DNA from: Alteromonadaceae bacterium UBA2620
GTDB taxonomy: Bacteria; Pseudomonadota; Gammaproteobacteria; Enterobacterales; Alteromonadaceae
Length of the DNA stretch: 35,106 nt
Direction of reading: 5' to 3'
Assembly: GCA_002339125.1 (NCBI GenBank)
Contig: DDJQ01000088.1
Span: 1-35,106, forward strand
In this document: piece by piece, positions 23,605 to 31,597 of the stretch
Position numbering within the stretch: the stretch's first letter is position 1
Layout of the letters: the number at the start of each line of letters is the position of its first letter
Translations under genes and position numbers: made by a program
The notes under the pieces: generated by a model
Seen by the model: the letters and a program-made list of their open reading frames with translations, nothing else
Told to the model about the DNA's origin: nothing
The model's database searches: none

Positions 23605-25656
23605 ATGGCTAAGAAAAAAAACAAGCGGATTGTTTCAACTCTGGGCAAAAAACAAAGTTCGACGGTTGTTAATATGATAGTTGGTGATGGAAGGGGCTTG
23701 TCTACCTATGAGCCATATATCTCAACGCCGAACTTCACACTGTTTTTCGAGCACACTTCCAAGGAATTTGATAGTTCTTCACTTCCAAGGCCTCATTTAT
23801 TTGCATCGAAGAATGCGTTTTCACTGGTTTCTGATGGCCGTAAGCTAATTGGCGAAGGATTCGTAAAACAAATAGCACAATTATTTATCAATTACCTTAA
23901 TTCGGAGAGCATTGGGCAACACCCATGTACAAATTTGGCCAGAGGTGCAAAATTCTTTGTTCAATTTATCGCCGAGAAGTATCCAACATGTCAACGTATT
24001 GAAGATTTGGAATTTCATATGCTACATGAAGCCGTAAAGTTCCAAACTCACGCCAAGGCGAATAAGGTAAAATATTTTTTAACCAGAGTAATATCAAGAC
24101 ACCCTTATACAAAGACGCTCGGAGGCTTAGCATCTGATATACCTGTTCCACCACAACAAATACCGAATATTGAAGTGCAAGACTTTGATTCACTAACAGA
24201 CGAAAAAAGTTACAGCGACAAAGAAATGTGTCAGATACTGACTTATTGCATGTACGAAATTGAAAGAATGAAGTCGCATTTTGGTGCAATCAACGCAGTA
24301 TCTAAAGATAGTCTTGGCGACAATTTTATCGGATTTGAAGATGGCGGTATTGGCGAGAAAAGCGTCACATCAAAGGTTAACCAACTTTTTAAGGATGGAA
24401 ACTACGAATCAATTTATCAAAATATGCTCTATTCCGTGCAATGTCAACGTGCTGGCAATGTAGTAGAAAACCCGCCTTTCGCATCAAGGATTGCAGCTTT
24501 TGTCGGAAAAAATAAAAACAAAGAAGGAGTAAATTTAAGCCAGCAGTACGACACTTTTAAAACTTATGCTGGTCAACATTACGGACCACTGGGTGGATAC
24601 ACAAATTGGCTTTCTCATTTTAAATTGATGGACAAACAGCCAATTTATCTAGTTGCACTGTATGCGATGATTTTAACAGGTAAAAACGGAGAGTCTATAT
24701 GTTCACTCAAACGAAATTATGGCTGTGTGCCATGGTATGAACATTATGATAAGCACCTCGGTGTAACGAGTGAGACGCATCGCTCTCAAAAGGTAGTAAG
24801 ACTTACCGGCAAAAAGCTAAAAGGAAAAGTAGTAAAAGACATCAGCATCCGCGTGCCGTTGAAATCAACACTCTTTACGTATTTAAAATTGCTTGACGAC
24901 ATACTTAACAATCCTGCCAGGGAACTATTCTTTGACGGCATAAAATGCTCGAAAATGACTCAGCATTTGAGGATATTCTTCCTGAAAGCCTACCCTGTGT
25001 TTTCGGATAGCGGCAAGGCAATCAATAGTTTAGAAACTCGTAAACTCCGAAAAACATTCGTAGGGAATCTGCTGATGAAAACGATTGGTGAGGTCAGCGA
25101 TAATGAGTCGATCGTTTCGATAATGCAGCAGGCACTCAACCACAACAGCTTTGATACCACATTCCACAGTTATATTATGAAAACTGGCTCAGCCAGTCAT
25201 GTTATCGATACATCCTTGGTTGCGCTCACCAACGACATGCTCAATAAAGCGCTCCATTTCCAGGGGCGTATCTGCGAAGATAGCGAGCAAAATAGATCGA
25301 GCAAATCGGTGTACCTTTGTGATTGTACCGATGATACCAAACCGACACATGATATCCCGGTCGCTGAACGTTGCAAAAAATACGACTTGTGTTTGGGTTG
25401 TAAGCGCTCCGAAGTCTACTCTCACCACATAAAGAACATTTGGTATCGCACCATGCAATACGATGCCATAGCTGCTGAAAACCCTTTATTCTTCTCCGGG
25501 TTACTGGCCGACAGACGTCAGATTGCCCACGATACTATCAACCGTTTTCGCTCTGAGCATCCCGATGGTGACTGGATTGCAGATACCGCTTTCGAGGAAG
25601 CCGCAATCGCATTCAATAGTGGAGACATTTTAGTCCCCCCCGTGGCGCAATTTTAA
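23605..25656 (+). CDS. Tyrosine-recombinase-fold protein with degraded active site, Cys-rich tail
   Basis: 683 aa from the ATG at 23605 (MAKKKNKR), with AAGGA six bases before it; upstream in-frame sequence lies antisense in radA and is not coding. Alignment by eye to the integrase pattern: the box-I Arg position in the LTGKNGES stretch is Asn361; the HxxR position is Arg479-Lys-Leu-Arg482, so His is replaced; His513 (in LNHNS) is kept; the expected nucleophile position is Ser522, with a Tyr one residue later (523). Strand cleavage is therefore doubtful and it may act as a structural partner, like the Tfp protein of strand-biased circularizing elements. After the catalytic region comes a zinc-like cluster (Cys572, Cys574, Cys590, Cys596, Cys599). 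First gene of the recombination module; the next gene starts 12 bp after its stop. Confidence 0.8.
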   Translation: MAKKKNKRIVSTLGKKQSSTVVNMIVGDGRGLSTYEPYISTPNFTLFFEHTSKEFDSSSLPRPHLFASKNAFSLVSDGRKLIGEGFVKQIAQLFINYLNSESIGQHPCTNLARGAKFFVQFIAEKYPTCQRIEDLEFHMLHEAVKFQTHAKANKVKYFLTRVISRHPYTKTLGGLASDIPVPPQQIPNIEVQDFDSLTDEKSYSDKEMCQILTYCMYEIERMKSHFGAINAVSKDSLGDNFIGFEDGGIGEKSVTSKVNQLFKDGNYESIYQNMLYSVQCQRAGNVVENPPFASRIAAFVGKNKNKEGVNLSQQYDTFKTYAGQHYGPLGGYTNWLSHFKLMDKQPIYLVALYAMILTGKNGESICSLKRNYGCVPWYEHYDKHLGVTSETHRSQKVVRLTGKKLKGKVVKDISIRVPLKSTLFTYLKLLDDILNNPARELFFDGIKCSKMTQHLRIFFLKAYPVFSDSGKAINSLETRKLRKTFVGNLLMKTIGEVSDNESIVSIMQQALNHNSFDTTFHSYIMKTGSASHVIDTSLVALTNDMLNKALHFQGRICEDSEQNRSSKSVYLCDCTDDTKPTHDIPVAERCKKYDLCLGCKRSEVYSHHIKNIWYRTMQYDAIAAENPLFFSGLLADRRQIAHDTINRFRSEHPDGDWIADTAFEEAAIAFNSGDILVPPVAQF

Positions 25657-25668
25657 TTGGAAATAGCT

Positions 25669-27765
25669 ATGCAAATTAAGACTCAAGTAATGGATTTTCA
25701 GGACTCAAAATTTGAGCTGGGTCGGAAGCAATGGACGATATTAGAGGATATCGAACGGCGTTACAAAACCGCAGATGTATCGTGTTTTCTTCACAATACC
25801 AGTATTTTCGATAACGAGTGGTGTTTTAAAGATCGATACACCATAAAGTTTAACGAATATCTGCCTACCCCAGAGCAAAAACCACTTCGATTGCTGTTAC
25901 AGGTGGCAACCTATGAAATGATCCATACGTTACATTTATCAGCTTCGACCGCTTACGGTTATCTGCTCAACTTCTTGGGTGAGTATATACCTATGTTGAT
26001 TGAGCGAGGCATATTGCTGGCGCATCACAACGCGCCATTTGCATCGTTTTCTTCTATTGAAGATCACGAAATAACTCATACGGTTCAGCTAGCATTGGCA
26101 AAGCGCAAGATAATCCCCATAGGCGCACTGACTTTTATCGGTAAACTTTCAGCTCTTCCTCAACAAGAATTTAAAACGCTCATTGGCAAACTACCCACTC
26201 CGTGGCATGGGGACGGTGTTAGCATCCTAAAATGGTGTGAACAACAAAGGAACATTGCCGGTATCGAGACGGAAAGAAAATTTCATCCGCCACTGCCTTT
26301 TGAGACGGTATCCACTATAGTCAAACATAGCCTCCCAATCATTGGGTCGCATGACGCTCTTGAAGGCTTTACTGCTGCTATCCGCAAGGCACGTGATACT
26401 AATAAATCGATAGATCCTTCAAAAGCTCTGGCCTCTGCGAAAGAATGTGCACCAGTAAGAGATTACGTTCTGACGCAACGTGACGTTTTTGACCAAATCA
26501 TTCCAATAAAAATTAATACCAGAGAGACACGCAAAAACGGACGGGGGTATCCACAATTATACCTTGACGTTTCTTGGACAAATCATACTCTGCGCCTTGC
26601 ACAATCGGCCTGCGCTTGGATTATTTTATTGACGACAGGGTTACGCAATGTAGACATGCGTAACCTGCGCGTTGGTTGCTGCCAACCCTCGAAAAAACAT
26701 AAAGATATTTATTGGTTTGTGTCAGATGTAAAAAAAACGAAAAATCGTATTGTACTACCCGTAGGTAAAACGACTTACCAAGCTGTAAAACTGCTAGAAC
26801 GATTACGTTATAATGATAACCCCTTCCTCCTGACAGAACTGAAAAAACCAAACACTTTCAAGCTCCCCGTCTCCAAGCGTAAACTTACCAAGGACGAACT
26901 CGGAAAAATGAGAGAGAGTACTTCCTTAAACAAACTTCTTAAATTTTTGCCTGATTACTATGACTTTGAGTTGAATACCATTCTAGATGAGGAAGCTACA
27001 GCACACTGCGTCCGCGCCACGCTAGCAGGCTATATTGCAGAGCATTCTCATGTTGCTATTTTACTGCTTAAACGCATGTTTGGACACACAAATGCCTTGA
27101 TGCCAGATGAATATATACGCAGAAATCCATTGGTGATAAAGAAGCGCGAAGAAATGCTGAAAAAGACACATGGGGCGATGGCAAGGGATTTGGCGAAGGC
27201 AATTGTGAACCGCGAAGTGGGTGGAAGCTACGGCACGACATTGGAAAAAGGTGCAGAAGCACTTAAAGACGATATCAACGAAGAATTTAAACTTAAAAAT
27301 GAAAATTTAACAGAAATGGATCTTCTGCAAACAATGGAAGAGCGATTGACCAATGTGTTGCTTGATGATATCGAAGGTGGTGAAACGTACGCACTAATCA
27401 CACCGCTTAGCGTAGTATGTATGCGTCCAACCAATGACGGCACTGATAGTCCATGCGCTGCCCATCTTAACCATGCAAAACGACAAGATTCTAAAATATC
27501 AAAAGCTATTACCGATGCGCTGATGACACTGCCCAACCCTTCGCAATGTGTCGGGATAAGCTGTCCCACAGCGCTTCTAGTTAAAAAGTGGTCTCGAAAA
27601 CTATTGGAAACTTTTGATTTCTATGTCAATTACCGAGCAGGCATTAATGCGGATTTCAATGTAGAAGAAGAAGCAAAAACTTTCGTAAAAATGTACGCAG
27701 AACCGCTCAAAAAAATCTATTCAGAAGAGCGCAATGAAGGTTACTTTGATGTCCAAACGAACTAA
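25669..27765 (+). CDS. Large tyrosine recombinase (canonical active site)
   Basis: 698 aa from the ATG at 25669, with TTGGAA as ribosome site; a TTG at 25657 would add four residues. Active-site residues are all visible: Arg326 in TTGLRNVDMRNL, His446 and Arg449 in HCVRATLAGYI, His473 in MFGHTNA, and nucleophile Tyr482 in PDEYIRR, with the normal 9-residue His-Tyr spacing. A Lys-rich stretch (WFVSDVKKTKNR) is placed where the beta-hairpin Lys lies. A long N-terminal part (about 1-300) holds DNA-binding and partner contacts but no familiar domain. The C-terminal tail carries two Cys pairs (Cys584 and 596; Cys627 and 632), suggesting another zinc knuckle. It overlaps the next gene by 17 bp. Confidence 0.9.
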   Translation: MQIKTQVMDFQDSKFELGRKQWTILEDIERRYKTADVSCFLHNTSIFDNEWCFKDRYTIKFNEYLPTPEQKPLRLLLQVATYEMIHTLHLSASTAYGYLLNFLGEYIPMLIERGILLAHHNAPFASFSSIEDHEITHTVQLALAKRKIIPIGALTFIGKLSALPQQEFKTLIGKLPTPWHGDGVSILKWCEQQRNIAGIETERKFHPPLPFETVSTIVKHSLPIIGSHDALEGFTAAIRKARDTNKSIDPSKALASAKECAPVRDYVLTQRDVFDQIIPIKINTRETRKNGRGYPQLYLDVSWTNHTLRLAQSACAWIILLTTGLRNVDMRNLRVGCCQPSKKHKDIYWFVSDVKKTKNRIVLPVGKTTYQAVKLLERLRYNDNPFLLTELKKPNTFKLPVSKRKLTKDELGKMRESTSLNKLLKFLPDYYDFELNTILDEEATAHCVRATLAGYIAEHSHVAILLLKRMFGHTNALMPDEYIRRNPLVIKKREEMLKKTHGAMARDLAKAIVNREVGGSYGTTLEKGAEALKDDINEEFKLKNENLTEMDLLQTMEERLTNVLLDDIEGGETYALITPLSVVCMRPTNDGTDSPCAAHLNHAKRQDSKISKAITDALMTLPNPSQCVGISCPTALLVKKWSRKLLETFDFYVNYRAGINADFNVEEEAKTFVKMYAEPLKKIYSEERNEGYFDVQTN

Positions 27766-28747
27766 GAAAGTATACGATAAACGTAGTCACGACGAGCGTA
27801 TTCACGACCTGTATATTGCGTTTGAAACACTCAGTACAGAAGCGATTGCAGCAAACAAAAAAAATATTGCTTCAGCGGCAAACGTATTAGCAAAGGCTAA
27901 CGTTAACAAAACATATTTTTATGCAAGTGGCGGAAAAATAAAAGATTCCTCAATTCAAGCAAAGTATGACAAGGTTAATGCTACGATTAAGAAGTTCCAA
28001 CATGAATTTGATGACCACATAAAATCAAACAGCGCATTGGCAAAGGCACAAGCAATAGCAAGTAAAGAAATCGAACGTTCAAGCAAGCTCGAAGGTTTAT
28101 TACAACAAAGCCGAGAAATGATTGCAGAACTTCAAAGCCGAATTAAGAGCTTAAATGATAAGCATAATAATCTGGAAATGAACCTGCTTGATGCCACCTA
28201 TAGCAAGACGCTCCTCAAACAAGCGGCTAGCGGCAATGTTGTCAGTATTGCTTCTGCTAAAGTGGTATCACCGGATTTACATTTGGCAGTTAATGGAAAC
28301 TATACGTTTGATGATATCGCATTACGAGAGCAGGCTTGGGAACTTTGTGAGAGAGAGCTTGAGGCAGTACTTCAGCGTCCATTACCAATGCGTATTTATG
28401 TCCTTGTCGGTCCCCCGTGCGCAGGCAAAACCACATGGCGTAGCGAACAATTATTCCAAGCTAGCGACAGGCATCCCGTGATTATTGATGCCACAAACCT
28501 AACCCAAAGCGATAGATTGAAGTGGATGCTAATTATTCAGCAGTACGTGCGTACTGCCGATATAAAAACTCGCGTGGTTGTATTTCATACGCGAGAAGAA
28601 GTATTGATTTCACGCAACAACCAGCGTGAACTATCCAAGAAAATGGATGAAAGAATTATCTTGGATAAAGCGAAAAAAATGACCTGGCCAGACATGAAAA
28701 CGGAAAAGTTTGATGAAATGGAGGTGATTAGATATGCAGGGAAGTAA
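27749..28747 (+). CDS. HTH/coiled-coil head fused to compact P-loop kinase-like domain
   Basis: 332 aa from ATG 27749, with AAGG at good spacing; an alternative ATG at 27734 is possible. Residues about 35-75 (SAANVLAKANVNKTYFYASG) look like the HTH of Tn554 TnpC-type auxiliary proteins, followed by a coiled coil (about 85-150). Residues about 212-332 form a P-loop domain: Walker A GPPCAGKTT (221-229), a DATNL strand (about 247-251), and a lid-like DERIILDKAKKMTWPDMK with FDEMEVI at the end. This is the polynucleotide-kinase/AAA_33 pattern, but the segment between Walker A and DATNL is only about 17 residues, so the usual catalytic Asp loop is missing. It may bind nucleotide rather than phosphorylate. 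Overlaps the next gene by 14 bp. Confidence 0.72.
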   Translation: MSKRTKKVYDKRSHDERIHDLYIAFETLSTEAIAANKKNIASAANVLAKANVNKTYFYASGGKIKDSSIQAKYDKVNATIKKFQHEFDDHIKSNSALAKAQAIASKEIERSSKLEGLLQQSREMIAELQSRIKSLNDKHNNLEMNLLDATYSKTLLKQAASGNVVSIASAKVVSPDLHLAVNGNYTFDDIALREQAWELCERELEAVLQRPLPMRIYVLVGPPCAGKTTWRSEQLFQASDRHPVIIDATNLTQSDRLKWMLIIQQYVRTADIKTRVVVFHTREEVLISRNNQRELSKKMDERIILDKAKKMTWPDMKTEKFDEMEVIRYAGK

Positions 28748-29507
28748 TACACAGCAAAATCTCGCAAAGAAATTTGAACAAGGTTACATAAGTAAGCAGG
28801 AGCTTGGACAGTTAAGGCGCTTAGCCCTTGAGTCGATATTGAACGAGTTTGAAATCACTCCCAACAGCGCAGTAAAGGTATTGAACACCAAGCGAACAAA
28901 GATTGATTTGAAGAAGTTATCGACTCTAATTGGCTATGATATAAGGCCAGTCAATATCCGACAGTCGTTTAAAGATATGATTATATCCGCTGAAATAGCG
29001 TTGAAGACCGCAAGTATTATCACGACAGAAAAGGATACTAATGAGAAACGACGAGAAACCGCACAGAACTTTATCGCGTTTATCAAAACCAGGTTAGACG
29101 AACCAACTTACGAATGGCCAACCAACCTAAAAGGCAACCTCTATCGTAAAGCGATTTGGGCATATTTCCTTGACACTCCGTTAGAGGAAGTTGAGTACAC
29201 CTCACCACTGCTCACAAAGAATACTCAAATTGCAAAAATGTTGGCTGATATTGACGTTAAAATTGCTAACAACGAAGTTAAAAAAATCTCCTTTTCATCG
29301 GATTCAGCGCTGGATGAAATGAGTGAGACCATGAAGTCTCGCGCCATTTCAAAGCTTCGACAACAACTGAAAGAAATGCAAGAAAAGGTTACCGAAGAGC
29401 GCGAAGCGAGATTGAAAGTCGAAAAGGAACTAGAACAGTTCAAACAAGCGAAAAAGCGACTCCTTGGCAGCACAACCTGTGCTTTAAAAGCTGGCAGTAT
29501 TTACTGA
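28734..29507 (+). CDS. Unrecognised basic coiled-coil protein of the recombination module
   Basis: 257 aa, strong ribosome site GGAGGT eight bases before the ATG. No family is recognised. The N-terminal ~45 residues are helical with a Leu/Arg-rich LGQLRRLALESILNEF, followed by KVLNTKRTKIDLKKLSTLIGY, a possible small helix-turn-helix. The middle has NLKGNLYRKAIWAYFLD (about 133-149). Residues about 190-245 make a long charged coiled coil (RAISKLRQQLKEMQEKVTEE and on). It has no catalytic motif, so it is likely a DNA- or protein-binding accessory factor. The stop overlaps the next start (TGATG), so it is translated together with the helicase. Confidence 0.6.
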   Translation: MQGSNTQQNLAKKFEQGYISKQELGQLRRLALESILNEFEITPNSAVKVLNTKRTKIDLKKLSTLIGYDIRPVNIRQSFKDMIISAEIALKTASIITTEKDTNEKRRETAQNFIAFIKTRLDEPTYEWPTNLKGNLYRKAIWAYFLDTPLEEVEYTSPLLTKNTQIAKMLADIDVKIANNEVKKISFSSDSALDEMSETMKSRAISKLRQQLKEMQEKVTEEREARLKVEKELEQFKQAKKRLLGSTTCALKAGSIY

Positions 29508-31597
29508 TGGATATCGCCACCGGAACTGTCAAAAAGATCATTTATTCATCTCGCGAAACCCAGGTGATTACGCTAGCGACCAAGCAGGGCAACCTCAAAG
29601 TCTTGCTGCCCACGGAAGACATGCACGTTGAGCCAAGGGATCATATACGAGTGAAAGGCAATCTTATTGAAACGAAGTATGGAGAGCAGTTCCTTGCAAA
29701 AGAAGTAGATTACACGCCCGTATCCCATCTAATGATTACCGATTTTATTGGTGCGTGTGTTGGCGTTGGAAAAGCAACCTCACAGCGTCTCATAGAAGCC
29801 TTTCCCGGTAATCTAATTCATCTCATCGAAGCTAATGAAATCGAAGTACTGAGTAAAGTCCCTATGATTTCAAGAGCATTAGCAAGCACCATCTGCAACC
29901 AATGGCGTGAACAAGGCGGCAAGGTTGAATTAATACAGTTTATGGACACGGTCTTGAGTAATGTTAATGCAAAGAACAGGCAAGCACTTCGTTCTGCGGC
30001 GAGAAAAGCATTCACTGTTTACCAGGATGATACAGTAGCTAAACTTCAAGAAGACCCTTACCGCATTTGGGCCTTCACAAGCTTTACTTCGGCTGACTGT
30101 TTGGCCAAGGCTTTGAACCTTAAACAAAGCGACCCTCGCCGATTAATTTGTGCAGTAGAAGAAATTTTATATCGTCAACTAAAAATTGGCAGTACGTGGA
30201 TTTCATTGGAAGGATGCAAAAGGCAACTGATAACCTTGTTAGGAAATGAAGAGGCTGCGGAGAAAGCTCTGAAACAGGCACTACGTAACGATAGAGAGAG
30301 AGTGATCTTTACTCAATCTAGTTCTACAACATCACTCGCGTTGTCAGGCTCAGCGATTATGGAGAATTATGTTGCAGAACAATTAAGAAGCCGTCTCAAT
30401 AATAAAATCATGGAAATTCAAGTATCAAATGAAGAGCTTAAAAACTACAGGTTTCAGAACGGATTTGGGTTAAGTGATGAGCAAACCGAAGCCGTTAAAC
30501 TCATCCTCAACAACTCCGTATCGTTGGTCAGCGGTGGCGGTGGAACAGGCAAGACATCGGTATTATATTGTGCTAACGATATGATAAAGCAAAGTGGAAG
30601 CGATGTATTGCAAATCGCACTCTCAGGCAAAGCAAGTCAGCGTTTAATCCAACAAACAGAAGATGATGCATTCACCATCGCGGCACTGTTAAATAGAGTT
30701 GAAATAGAACCAAATTTCCTCGACAACTATCGAATGCCAGTGGTTCATATTGACGAAGCTTCGATGGTTGATTTGCAATCAATGTATCGCATACTGAGTG
30801 TGTTTGAGGATAGACCGCTAAGGCTTGTTTTTATTGGCGATTGGGCGCAATTAGCGCCAGTCGGCATAGGGCTTATATTTCATAAGCTAATTAAATCTAA
30901 CGTAGTTCCACGCATCGAATTAACTATGAATTTTAGGAGTAACCAGGGCGTCCAAATAGTGGCTGATGCTATAAAGCGAGGGTCGGAATTTGCCCCTAGT
31001 AACGATGTTGAAATCATTTCGTACGAGGAAAAGTCGGAGTTAATGGCGATAGTTGAAAGGCAATACTATCTCAACACGTTTAACGGTGCTGACGCACACA
31101 TTATAGCGGCACGTAAATCCACAGTAACTGAAGTGAATGTAAAAATACATCGAGCACTTGCTGGAAGTCGAAAGGTTATTAAGGTTGCTCCACAGTTCAG
31201 AGAAGGCGATTTAGTGATATACAAGAAGAATGATGCGGACCTAGGCTTAGTGAATGGTTCAACAGGCTGTATAACTGGCCAAACGCATGCAGCCTTGATT
31301 ATTGACTTTAAAGAGGGTCGAAAACTGCTTGAGTTGGACAAGATCCAGAATAGTTTCTCCGGTGATTACATATTACAACATGCGTATGCGCTGACATGTC
31401 ACTCCAGTCAAGGTTCCGAGTTTGATACAGCAATTGTGGTTGTGGAAGACTTTGAGATGGTTGAGCGCAGTTGGCTCTATACTGCCGTCACGAGAGCCAA
31501 GAAGAAAGTAGTATTGGTCGCAAAAGACAGAGCTATTAATAATGCTTTAAGCCGCGGATTTGGATTTAAAAAAATACATGTGGGGTTTGAAATATGA
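29507..31597 (+). CDS. RecD2-like SF1B DNA helicase
   Basis: 696 aa. N-terminal OB-like strand region (about 1-70) and helix-hairpin-helix-like stretch (about 80-130, including VGVGKATSQRL), then the helicase core. Motifs in order: Walker A SGGGGTGKT (342-350, Lys349), Ia QIALSGKASQRL, Walker B HIDEASM (Asp416, Glu417), III GDWAQLAPVGIG, IV NFRSNQ, V HSSQGSEFDTAIVV, VI YTAVTRAKKK (Arg663). This is the RecD/TraA family, 5'-3' translocases. No RecBC-interacting or relaxase domain is seen, so it is a stand-alone RecD2 form. Sitting inside a tyrosine-recombinase module it may unwind or clear DNA during excision or copying; that is inference. The stop overlaps the next ATG by ATGA. Confidence 0.85.
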   Translation: MDIATGTVKKIIYSSRETQVITLATKQGNLKVLLPTEDMHVEPRDHIRVKGNLIETKYGEQFLAKEVDYTPVSHLMITDFIGACVGVGKATSQRLIEAFPGNLIHLIEANEIEVLSKVPMISRALASTICNQWREQGGKVELIQFMDTVLSNVNAKNRQALRSAARKAFTVYQDDTVAKLQEDPYRIWAFTSFTSADCLAKALNLKQSDPRRLICAVEEILYRQLKIGSTWISLEGCKRQLITLLGNEEAAEKALKQALRNDRERVIFTQSSSTTSLALSGSAIMENYVAEQLRSRLNNKIMEIQVSNEELKNYRFQNGFGLSDEQTEAVKLILNNSVSLVSGGGGTGKTSVLYCANDMIKQSGSDVLQIALSGKASQRLIQQTEDDAFTIAALLNRVEIEPNFLDNYRMPVVHIDEASMVDLQSMYRILSVFEDRPLRLVFIGDWAQLAPVGIGLIFHKLIKSNVVPRIELTMNFRSNQGVQIVADAIKRGSEFAPSNDVEIISYEEKSELMAIVERQYYLNTFNGADAHIIAARKSTVTEVNVKIHRALAGSRKVIKVAPQFREGDLVIYKKNDADLGLVNGSTGCITGQTHAALIIDFKEGRKLLELDKIQNSFSGDYILQHAYALTCHSSQGSEFDTAIVVVEDFEMVERSWLYTAVTRAKKKVVLVAKDRAINNALSRGFGFKKIHVGFEI

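Noticed and set aside
28382..28747. P-loop domain as a zeta-type toxin
   Set aside because: No adjacent epsilon-type antitoxin, the catalytic Asp segment is missing, and the gene is coupled to recombination genes.
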